Shown: positions 35,086-44,300 of the stretch, one piece after another
How positions within the stretch are numbered: position 1 is the stretch's first letter
How the letters are laid out: every line of letters starts with the position of its first letter
DNA from: an uncultured Clostridia bacterium
GTDB lineage: Bacteria > Bacillota > Clostridia > TANB77 > CAG-508
Length of the DNA stretch: 64,000 nt
Direction: 5' to 3'
Assembly: GCA_949538735.1 (NCBI GenBank)
Contig: CATGLK010000008.1
Location: 1-64,000, forward strand
Notes under the pieces: model-generated
Told to the model about the DNA's origin: nothing
The model's input: only the letters and a program-made list of their open reading frames with translations
The model's database searches: none
Position numbers and translations under genes: made by a program

Positions 35086-35115
35086 TTTTCCTCTCCTTTT
35101 AAACTTTTGGATTTT

Positions 35116-35176
35116 AAAGATGTGTCCCAAAGTGGACAAAATGTCCAAAAGGAAACGTCCCAAATTGTCCCAAATA
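35116..35176. repeat. Palindromic repeat, type B
   Basis: GATGTGTCCCAAAGTGGACAAAATGTCC...GGAAACGTCCC...TGTCCC, same orientation as the copy near 3665; lies between the HD hydrolase and ruvA. Confidence 0.85.
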
Positions 35177-35731
35177 TTATGTGTTATAGAAGTATGTTGC
35201 TTCTAAATCTGCTTCGTGTGTAAGTAATGCGATTGGGTATTTTGTATAACTTGCTCCAATTGCATTGTAGTTTTCTTTTGGCTCTGTATATCCCATATGC
35301 CAACGGATTGAGTATTTTTCTTCTGGTGTTAATTTTAGGTATTCTGTTATCATCATTACTGATTTTTCTCCATGTCCATATGGTATTGTGTCATCTACTG
35401 TGTAATATGGTACTTTTTCCCATACTCCTAGTGCATTTTTTGCGTTTCTGTAATCTACTTTGTAAAAGTTTGTTTTGCATATGTCGTGTAATAGCCCTAT
35501 TAGTATTATTGATTCTTCTGGGATGTTTATGTCCATTATGCAGTTTTCTACTTTGTGTTTTAGTATTTCATATACTTTTATGCTGTGTGCTACTAGCCCA
35601 CCTTCTACGTTTCCGTGAAATCTTGTGCTTGCTGGTGCTATGAAGAAGTCTGATTTTTCTAGGAATTGTATTAGTTCTTCTATTCCTTCTCTTTTTACTT
35701 TTCTTAATATTTCTAAAAATTGTTCTTTCAT
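35177..35731 (-). CDS. HD-domain phosphohydrolase
   Basis: A 184-residue cytoplasmic protein with an HD domain: FHGNVEGGLVAHSIKVYEILKH near 38-60 supplies the first histidine, LIGLLHDICKTNFYK near 78-92 the H-D metal pair, and HGEKSVMMITEYLKL and IRWHMGY (about 120-145) further ligands. It resembles hydrolases acting on nucleotides or nucleic-acid ends, and I cannot say which substrate. AGGTGATAA precedes the ATG. Neighbours are the type III toxin gene upstream and ruvA downstream. Confidence 0.82.
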   Translation of the reverse strand: MKEQFLEILRKVKREGIEELIQFLEKSDFFIAPASTRFHGNVEGGLVAHSIKVYEILKHKVENCIMDINIPEESIILIGLLHDICKTNFYKVDYRNAKNALGVWEKVPYYTVDDTIPYGHGEKSVMMITEYLKLTPEEKYSIRWHMGYTEPKENYNAIGASYTKYPIALLTHEADLEATYFYNT

Positions 35732-35753
35732 TTTTTATCACCTATTCTATTTT

Positions 35754-36356
35754 TTATTTTACTTGCTCATTATATCTACTTTGTTTTGAAATGTCAAGAG
35801 GTTTTGCAAACATTTTTTTGCGCTTTTCTCCATTATATTTATTACTTTTTTCTTCTAATAATTTAAAATTACAACTTAAATCTTTATAAAATCTCGTCAT
35901 TTTATTCTTATTGTTTTTAGTAACTATACTATAAATCTTTGTTGCCTTTTCCATAATTTTTTTCTTGTTTTCAGGCTTATTTATATATGAATATTGTTCT
36001 GAAAGTAATCTCTTATATCCATAGCTTTTATTTTTTACGTCTAATAAATATACACTTTCCTGTGGTACTGGTATCATATCTGAAAATCTAATTATACCCA
36101 AGTCATTTTTTGTCTTAGTATTTACAATTTTAAAAAACGTCAAGTTGTCTTTATATGTTTTATGTTTTTGTTTTGGAGAAAATAATGGTGCAAAATAATA
36201 GTGTTCTTCAACAATAATTACAACTCCTATGTACGGCCTTTTTTCATTTTTATTATAAGCAATATGTGTATCAAATTGACTTAAATATTTAATATAATCA
36301 TCATCTATAATATAAAAATTTAGCTTTCCTATTCTTATTTTTTTAATATCTTTCAT
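35754..36356 (-). CDS. toxN: Type III toxin, ToxN/AbiQ-family endoribonuclease
   Basis: A 200-residue protein matching the ToxN/AbiQ fold: it opens LNFYIIDDDYIKYLSQFDTHI (family pattern FY-x(4)-YI-x2-L-x2-FD), then RPYIGVVIIVEEHYYFAPLFSPKQKHKTYKDN (IGVV...YFAPL-S-PK), FFKIVNTKTKNDLGIIRFSDMIPVPQESVYLLD, YKRLLSEQYSYI and CNFKLLEEKSN. These proteins cut RNA and are held inactive by a repeated RNA antitoxin. Directly upstream lie a terminator, three tandem repeats and a promoter, the standard type III layout. GGAGGAATAA precedes the ATG. In studied cases such loci protect against phages. Confidence 0.9.
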   Translation of the reverse strand: MKDIKKIRIGKLNFYIIDDDYIKYLSQFDTHIAYNKNEKRPYIGVVIIVEEHYYFAPLFSPKQKHKTYKDNLTFFKIVNTKTKNDLGIIRFSDMIPVPQESVYLLDVKNKSYGYKRLLSEQYSYINKPENKKKIMEKATKIYSIVTKNNKNKMTRFYKDLSCNFKLLEEKSNKYNGEKRKKMFAKPLDISKQSRYNEQVK

Positions 36357-36376
36357 TTATTCCTCCATGCTACAAA

Positions 36377-36404
36377 TATAGGGGATACTTTGCAGTACCC
36401 CCTA
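36377..36404 (-). terminator. Terminator between antitoxin RNA and toxin gene
   Basis: Stem ATAGGGG(G)TACT / AGTATCCCCTAT with a GCAA loop. In type III systems a leaky terminator at this place sets the ratio of antitoxin RNA to toxin mRNA. Confidence 0.8.
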
Positions 36405-36422
36405 TAAAAATTTTTCTGGAAA

Positions 36423-36580
36423 CTCGTTTATAGTAAACTAAAGGCTCGTTTCTAACCTAATGTTCAATAGGATATTCGTTTATAGAATTTACATTCTATC
36501 GGCTCATATCTAACCTAATGTTTAATTTTGCACTTGTTTATGAAATTAATCAAAGGCTTGTGCAACCTAATTTATTTGAT
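36423..36580 (-). ncRNA. toxI: ToxI-type repeated RNA antitoxin
   Basis: Three imperfect tandem repeats spaced 52 and 58 bases apart. On the minus strand each contains a conserved ATTAGGTT block, then (A/G)AGCC(T/G) about ten bases later, then a CTATAAACGAG-like end (third copy: TCATAAACAAG). Conserved blocks alternate with variable ones, as in pseudoknotted ToxI/antiQ RNAs. Repeat length is longer than the roughly 35-40 bases I know from ToxI and antiQ. Flanked by a promoter upstream and a terminator downstream. Confidence 0.8.
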
Positions 36581-36608
36581 AAATTAATTTATCAATCTTA
36601 GTATATTC

Positions 36609-36637
36609 ATTATACCTCATTTTATTTACTAAATCAA
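36609..36637 (-). promoter_or_regulatory. Sigma-A promoter of the type III locus
   Basis: On the minus strand TTGATT (36632-36637), a 17-base spacer and a perfect TATAAT (36609-36614). Transcription would start about 25 bases before the first antitoxin repeat. The strength of the match fits the need for abundant antitoxin RNA. Confidence 0.8.
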
Positions 36638-36773
36638 GACTTTGCTCCAAAAAATTCTTAGTAAAGTTTATATCTAACTGATTGGAAATAGTTTGCTTCT
36701 TCTTACCTACGTGTATGTATTGCAAAATATGTCTGCTTTATTGCTATTATTTTTCTGTGTTGCCCTCATTTCA

Positions 36774-36801
36774 ACGATTTTCCTGAGGTCAGGAAAATCG
36801 T
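36774..36801. repeat. Perfect 13-bp-stem palindrome
   Basis: ACGATTTTCCTGA-GG-TCAGGAAAATCGT: two perfect 13-base arms with a two-base centre, in the gap between the toxin locus promoter and the divergent nucleotidase gene. No T run follows. It could be an operator, a cruciform-prone site or a remnant of a mobile element. Confidence 0.6.
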
Positions 36802-36896
36802 CATATCCACTATTTTTTGCAGTCCAAAAAATTCTTAAAGTTGCATTCCAAAATTTTATATGATATATTTAAGAAAAAATCAAAAGGGGAATAAAA

Positions 36897-37466
36897 ATGA
36901 ACATAGGCATAGATATAGATGACACAATATCAGAAACATATGAAACATTTTTTACATATGCACAAAAATACATATTAGAAGATTTAAAAAGAAACATCGA
37001 TATATCAGATAATGGAAAAATAGAACACTCATATCATTATGCAGATATGACAAAATTATCACAAGAAGAAAACACTCAATTTCTGAAAAAATACTTAGTG
37101 CCAGTATTTAATGAAACAAAACCAAAAGCATTGGCAGATAAGTACATAAACAAACTACAAGAAGACGAAAATCAAATAATCATAATAACATCAAGAAGAG
37201 AAAAATATAGAAATTTAACAGAAGAATGGCTCAAAGAATATAATATCAATTATAACAAATTAATTATGAACTGTGAAAACAAAAAAGAAGCCATAGAAGA
37301 AAATAATATAGATATATTTATCGATGACAATTTAAACTATTGTAAAGAAGCATTAAACAATAATAGAAAAGTATTTATGATGGACACAAGGCCTAACAGG
37401 AATTTAGAATTGCCAACAAATATTAAAAGAGTGTTTTCATGGGCTCATTTTTATAATGAAATTTGA
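36897..37466 (+). CDS. HAD-family 5'-nucleotidase-like protein
   Basis: A 189-residue HAD hydrolase of the deoxyribonucleotidase (NT5C-like) group. Motif I is IGIDIDDTISETYETFF at the N-terminus (D-x-D-D-T), motif II IIIITSRREKYRNLTEEWL near 98, and motif IV IDIFIDDNLNYCKEA near 140. Likely dephosphorylates (deoxy)nucleoside monophosphates. AAAGGGGAATAAAA precedes the ATG. It is followed closely by a transglycosylase gene on the same strand, with no obvious functional connection. Confidence 0.85.
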   Translation: MNIGIDIDDTISETYETFFTYAQKYILEDLKRNIDISDNGKIEHSYHYADMTKLSQEENTQFLKKYLVPVFNETKPKALADKYINKLQEDENQIIIITSRREKYRNLTEEWLKEYNINYNKLIMNCENKKEAIEENNIDIFIDDNLNYCKEALNNNRKVFMMDTRPNRNLELPTNIKRVFSWAHFYNEI

Positions 37467-37503
37467 TAACAATATCGCCAAAACTTGAAAGTAGGAGATA
37501 CAT

Positions 37504-38199
37504 ATGAAGATAATAAAAAAAATATTACTAATAATATTAATATTAGTACTACTTGCAGGAACATTCACATTTCTAATTGGATTTGGATACTATTCAAGCG
37601 TGTTAAAAGAAAAACCATTAACAGAGCGAGTAGACGCCATAACAAGCAAAGAACACTTTACTCCATATGACCAATTATCCAAAGACTATGTAAATGCCGT
37701 TGTCGCAGTTGAAGACCACAGATATTATGACCACGGTCCAATTGACCCAATAGGAATCGCAAGAGCTATGTACACAAATATACGTGATAAAGAATTTGAT
37801 GAAGGCGGAAGCACTATCACACAACAAGTTTCAAAAAATATCATTTTTAATCAAGATAAAACTTTGATTAGAAAACTTGGAGAATTTTTTGGTGCTTTTG
37901 ATTTAGAAAAAAATTATTCTAAACAAGAAATTCTTGCACTATATGTTAATTCGTCATATTTTGGCGACGGATATTATTGTATTTATGATGCAAGTATGGG
38001 TTATTACAACAAAGAGCCAAAAGATTTAACTTTGGCTGAGGCTTCTATGCTTGCTGGTGTTCCAAACGCACCTTCTGTTTATACTCCAACTGTTAATATG
38101 AAGCTCGCTAAAAAAAGACAGGCTCACGTTTTAAACAAAATGATTGAATATGGATATATTACTGAAAAAGAAGCCAATTCTGCAAAATATGATGAATAA
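37504..38199 (+). CDS. mtgA: Monofunctional peptidoglycan glycosyltransferase (GT51)
   Basis: A 231-residue membrane-anchored transglycosylase that polymerises lipid II. An N-terminal helix (about 3-27) is followed by the GT51 domain: AVVAVEDHRYYDHGPIDPIGIARA near 75-98 (the E of ED-x-R/H-Y is catalytic), FDEGGSTITQQVSKNIIF near 103-120, RKLGEFFGAFDLEKNYSKQEILALYVN, and LAEASMLAGVPNAPSVYTP. No transpeptidase domain follows, and the length fits monofunctional enzymes. A GTAGGAGATACAT site precedes the ATG. It ends before a type C repeat pair that separates it from the convergent glucan synthase. Confidence 0.92.
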   Translation: MKIIKKILLIILILVLLAGTFTFLIGFGYYSSVLKEKPLTERVDAITSKEHFTPYDQLSKDYVNAVVAVEDHRYYDHGPIDPIGIARAMYTNIRDKEFDEGGSTITQQVSKNIIFNQDKTLIRKLGEFFGAFDLEKNYSKQEILALYVNSSYFGDGYYCIYDASMGYYNKEPKDLTLAEASMLAGVPNAPSVYTPTVNMKLAKKRQAHVLNKMIEYGYITEKEANSAKYDE

Positions 38200-38206
38200 T
38201 TAGAAA

Positions 38207-38319
38207 TGGGTGTTTTTGGGGACAGACCTTAAAAACACCCTTTTAATGTTTAATAATTCTTCAATTTAGCTAAAATGAATTTTGGGTGTTTTTAAGGTCT
38301 GTCCCCAAAAACACCCAAA
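38207..38319. repeat. Palindromic repeat, type C, two inverted copies
   Basis: GGGTGTTTTTGGGGACAGACC...AAAAACACCC and an inverse copy GGGTGTTTTTAAGGTCTGTCCCC...ACACCC, about 45 bases apart, between convergent genes. Layout is nearly identical to 22121-22247, suggesting the pair is the mobile unit. Confidence 0.85.
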
Positions 38320-38322
38320 GTT

Positions 38323-41300
38323 TTACATTATAACCTTAACATTGAAAATATTTCTACCGCCGTCAAGCCTAATAGCGCCATCAACAGGCACTCCGGTCGA
38401 CGCTAACCTTAGAAACACCAGTAGATTTGCTGTTAGGATTTTCAACCCTAATATTATAAATACTATCCTTCCATTTATACTGAATTTGATACTCTTTCCA
38501 ATCCTTAGGGATACATGGTTCAATTTTCATATAGCCATTTTCTATTTTTAATCCCAAAATGTTTTCTATTCCAGCTTTATAATACCAGCTACTAGAGCCA
38601 GTGTACCAAGTCCAGCCGCCACGGCCACCAAGGTTGCCAGCGCCATAAATGTCTGCTGCCACTGCATATGGTTCCACTTTGTATTTTTTGCTTGCTTCTT
38701 TGGTTCTGCTGTGTTCTATTGGGCTTATCATTCGGTATAATTCTAGTGCTTTGTCTCCAAATCCAAGTATACTCATTGCGATTATTACCCAACAGCTGGC
38801 GTGTGTGTATTGTCCGCCGTTTTCTCTAACTCCTGGCAAATATGCTTTTATATATCCTGGTTCTAGTTTTCCTTTTTCAAATGGTGGATCTAATAGTTTA
38901 ATTATTCCGTTTTCTTTGTCTACTAGGTGGTTTTCCAAGCTTTCTATTGATATATATTTTTTGTCGTTATCTCCTGCGCCTGATATGATACTCCAACTTT
39001 GGGCTATGCTGTCTATTCTACATTCGTCATTTTCCATACTTCCCAAGATATTTCCGTCGTCCATAAATGCTCTTTTATACCACCTGCCGTCCCAGCCATT
39101 GGTGTTTAATGCTTTTTTCAAGTTTATTTTGATTTCACTATATTTTTGTGCTCTGTCGACGTCTCCCTTTTCTTCACATATTGGTATGAATTTTTCTAAA
39201 ATTGCGTATAGGAAGAAGCCTAACCAAACACTTTCTCCACGGCCTTTGTTTCCAACTGTGCTAAATCCGTCGTTCCAGTCTCCTGAGCCGATTTTTGGTA
39301 GTCCGTTTTCTCCAAAGTTTAAACTTCTGTCTATTGCTTTTACACAATGCTCGTAAATGCTTTCTTCATATGTGGTTTTTTCATATTTATCATATCTTTC
39401 ATCTTGATTTTCTTGTAATTCCGCTCCTTGTAGATATGGTGTTTCTATTTCTAAAATGCTCTTATCACCTGTAAATTCAATATATTCCAAAGTTACATAT
39501 GCTAGCCATAACAAGTCGTCCGAAAATCTAGTTCTAATTCCTCTGCCATTTTCGTCGTGCCACCAATGCTCGACATCTCCTTCTTTAAATTGATGCTTGC
39601 TGTGTTTTATTATTTGATTTTTCATAATGTTACTATCTAAATATTTCAAGCCCAAAGTGTCTTGCAATTGGTCTCTAAATCCATATGCTCCGCCAGATTG
39701 ATAATATCCGCTTCTTCCATATAACCTACTTGCCAAAGTTTGATAACTTATCCAGCCATTTAAAAGAATGTTTACAGATTCTAGTGGAGTATAAACTTGT
39801 AGCCTTCCGCAAAATGTCTTTCCACCAATTCTTACATCTATTTAGTTCTTGCTTACAGTTTGTTATTTTACTAAATTTATATGCTGTATTCTTGCAATCC
39901 ATTAAGCTTTCTTCAGCACCTAAAACAATTGAAATTTCTTGACTTGCGTAACTTTCCAGCTCAATTTCTACTTCATAAGCAATACAAGTTTTTTTGCCTA
40001 ATCCACTGTCATTGTTTAACCTTATCTTTCTTATTCCTTGTGGGTCTGAAATTCCGCCATTTCCTAAGAAGAAGTTTTTATCACCTGTATATGAATTGAT
40101 TTTTTCACTACAAGATACATAAACCATATTGCCCAAGTCTTCTGTTTTGTACAAATTTTTGGCATAGATTATATTGTTATTTGTGTCTAAATTTGCTTTT
40201 ATATATTGATTTGTCTTTATTTCATCTTCACCTAAAACTGGTTTTATATAATAATACAATTTAAGCTTTTTCCTATTTGGAGTTGTATTTTTCAAAGTCA
40301 AAATACTAATTTTGCAAGAATCTTCTCTTGGCACAAACATTTCAATTTCTTGTTCAACGCCATCACTTTTATGAATATATTTGCAATATCCAAAACCATA
40401 AACAACATTATAATTATTATTGTCTGGCATAGGGTTTAATCCCAAAGACCACGCTTTTTTATTTTCCATATCCTTCAAATAGATTACTTCGCTTGGGATG
40501 TCGTAACTAGGGTTATTTTCCCAACTTGATACTCTATTTAATCTACTATTTTTATACCACGTATATCCCCCCATATTTTCTGTTACAACACTACCAAACT
40601 TCTCATTTGCTAAAATATGACTCCAAACAGTTGGTAATCTTTCTTGCTTATTAACCTTAATCAAATACTCTTTTCCGTCTTCAGAAAATCCGCCATATTC
40701 ATTATAATACTTTAATTTCTCTTTATTTTCTAAAATATTTATATCGTCATTTTCCTCATCTAACAGCCCTATTCTTGTCTCATCTTCCCCAATATCCTTA
40801 TATTTTTCTAAATATTCTTCTTCTAAATCACAAATTGCATTTTTAAGTCCACCCTTGCTTCCGTCTATTTTTATTGCAGCTAAAAATTCAAGCAATTCTA
40901 TGTCTGGCCTAGCTATTTCTCCTTTTGATAAACTGAATATTCCGCCTTTTATATTTTTTAAATATGACATATGATTATTTAAAATTGCACCTTCAATTTC
41001 TTCTCTCACATAGTTTTCGTAACTGTGCTTTTCCTCATCTAAAATTACCAATTCTGTTTCGATATTTTTAGTTCTAAAATATTCATAAGCCTTCAAAACT
41101 TCTTTAATTACATAGCTTTCATTCACATCTTTTATTTTTAATAAAATAATTGGTAAATCGCCCGATATTCCATATTTCCAAAGCTCGCTTTGTCGATATT
41201 CTTGTTTCGTGCTTTGTTTCATAAAAGTGCTTTTCACAGGATTGTCAAAGATTATATATGATAACATTTTTTGGTAGATTTCTATTTCTTTTCCTTTTAC

Positions 41301-44300
41301 TCTTAAATATCTGCTTTCTGCTTCAACTCTTGCCTTTGAAAGTTCAAATTCTGTTTTAACATTTTCAAAAGATTGATATTTCTTATTGTTTTCTTTTACT
41401 TTATCTAACTCTTCACCAACACTTAAAACTAAATCTATAACAACCTCTTCATTAGGTTTAACCTTAACCGTTCTTTTTAATGCAACAATTGGCTCTGTTA
41501 CTAATCCAATTTTTTTAGAAAGTGGAATTGAATTCTTAACCATCACTGGTATTCCTAAATTTCCTCTTCCAATAAACTTATCTTCATTAATTTCGTACTC
41601 TAAATCCCCAATTGTTTCACTATTTGTGGATAAACTTGCCGCTAAATACATTTCTTTGCAATTTGCTTCTCTCTGTTTTCTTTTTACAATTAAACTTCCT
41701 GTTTCTTCATCAAAACTATTTATCAAAAATAGATTATTAAATGCTGGGTGTGCATAGTCTTGCTCTTTTTTTGATAATACTGGCTCAAAATATGATGTTA
41801 TTTCTAAAATTTCTTCTTCATTTCCGTAGTTTTCTAAAATCATTCTTCTCAGCTCTACTGGCTCATTTGAGCTTACTGTCGTTTTGATTTTTGTTTTGAT
41901 ATTTCCTTCTAAAATTTCTTGTTCGATTTTATCTGGCATAAAACTTACTTGATAATTGTTCTCTTTTTTCTCATTGAAATTATAATTTGAACTCCAAATT
42001 TGTTTTGTTTTTATATTTTTAACAGTAAATAAAATCCCTTGTGGGTAGTCATCTGTTGGCTTAAATCTGTTTATATAAATATCTTTGTATTTACTAACTC
42101 CTTGGCCCTTCTGATTTTGTGCAACCACGTAATTTTCATTTGAAATTACATTTCCAGTTACTAATCTTTCGTCAATATTTGTATAAGTTGTTTGAATATA
42201 ATTTTCGTAATCTGTATATTTTAGTTTTTCCACTTTTTCCTTATTTTCTTTTGTAATTATTGAAAACTCTGGCATTGTTTCTTGTAATAATATGCTTACT
42301 GCCTCCATTTCTGGGTTTTCAATAAATCTTTTTTGTAGAATTTGATTGTTAAATAAATTGTTTATTGATAGCAATATAAGTCCCTGATGATGTGCCATAT
42401 ACGTTTTTACAACACTTGACGTTTTTCCCTTTTCTACTCTTTCTGGTGTATAATCTATTGACTCGTAAAATCCAAACTTGTCGTACATTCCTTCTTTTTC
42501 TAATATTTTCAAGTTATCTATTTCATCTTCGGGGGTGTCACTGATAGCTAGAATTCCTCCATAACTTGATACTACAAGTTCATCTGCAAGTCCACGTTTT
42601 AGTCCAAGCCACGGTATTCCAAATGCTTTATATTGATAATTTGCTTTTAAATCTTTTACATTAAATGCCGCTTCTGATATCCCCCAAGGAATATTTAGCT
42701 TTTGGGCATATTCCTTTTGGCTCATTATCATAAATTTGCAAGATTCATCTAACAAACTTCCTTCATATTTTGGAATGTTGATATTTGGCATTAAATATTC
42801 AAATGCTGTTCCTGACCATGAAATCAAACCTTTATATTTTCCAAGTGTTGTCAAAGTTCTACTTAAATGATTCCAATGTTTTGCTGGCACATCTTTTTTT
42901 GCTATTGCAACCAAACTTGCCTGTCTTGCTTCTGATGCTAATAAATCGTAATATGAGTCTGTCAATTTGTTCTCTTCTATATTAAATCCAATTGAAAATA
43001 TTTGTTGCTCATAATTGTAAAGAACTGAAAAGTCAGTATTTCCAATCATCTTGTCTACTATTTCTACTAATTCATTTTCTTTCATTTCTTGCAGAAAAGT
43101 TTTTACAACATACAAATATCCCACAAAATTTCCACTATCAACTGTTGAAATATATCGCGGTATCAGCGGTTCTTTTGTTTTAATTTGATACCAATTGTAT
43201 AAATGCCCATTCCATTTTTGTAGGCTATCAACTGAATAAATTATATTTCTTAATAGTTCAATTGCTTTTTCCTTTTTTATATATTGCAAGTCATATGCTG
43301 ATATTACTGCAAGCATTGATAATCCTATATTTGTAGATGATGTTCGTGGTACTATTTTTTCTCTTCTATCTTCTTGATAATTATCTGGAATTAAAAAATT
43401 GTTTTCCTTTGTTAAATAAGTTTCAAAAAAGTCCCACGTTCTTTTCCCAATTTCTCTTACATATTCTTTCTCTTCTTTATCTAATCTTTCTATTGCAGTA
43501 ATTTTATTTAACTCTCTACTTATATACCACATTGCAAATGGAGTAAATACCCACCAAAATCCTAAAATAGTTAGTGTTATGCTATATTTTGCTATTCCTA
43601 TTCCAATTGAAATTAATCCAATTAAAACATTTATTGCCATTTGGTTATAATATGAGCCTATACTTGATTTTGCCTGTTTTTCTGCCTCCTCTGATGTCAT
43701 CCATTCTAATAAATGCTTTTTAGAAATATTCTTTCTATATGAAGTTTTTACAATTGCTTTTGCTGACATATATGCCTTATATGGCAAGCAACCTAATGTT
43801 AAAACAGCTCTTAGAAAAATTCCTTTTGCACCCGAAATTTTAGGTGTAAAATTCTTTTGCTTTTGCTCCCCTTCTTTTTTGAAAATCAACATATTCAAAA
43901 ATTCTAGTAAAAACGGAAAAATTGCAACAACTACCAAAGTCCAAATTATTCCAGTAGCTTTTTTGCCATTTAACAGCCCCATAATAGTTGCATATATTCC
44001 AGCTACAACTATACTAACTTCTAGTAAACTTCTTCTTAAATTATCAAATATTTTGTATTTTGAAAGTAAATTTAATGGACTACTTTTTCTAAGCCACGAA
44101 GTAATTTGCCAGTCTCCCCTTATCCACCTGTACAACCTGTTCATAAAACTGTTGTACTTTGTTGGATATCCGTCCATAAGTAAGATATCTGAAACTAGTC
44201 CACAACGAAGATAACATCCTTCTAATAAATCGTGGCTAAGCACTGTATTTTCAGGAATTTGGTTTTTCATAACTTTTGAAAATACATCTACATTATAAAT

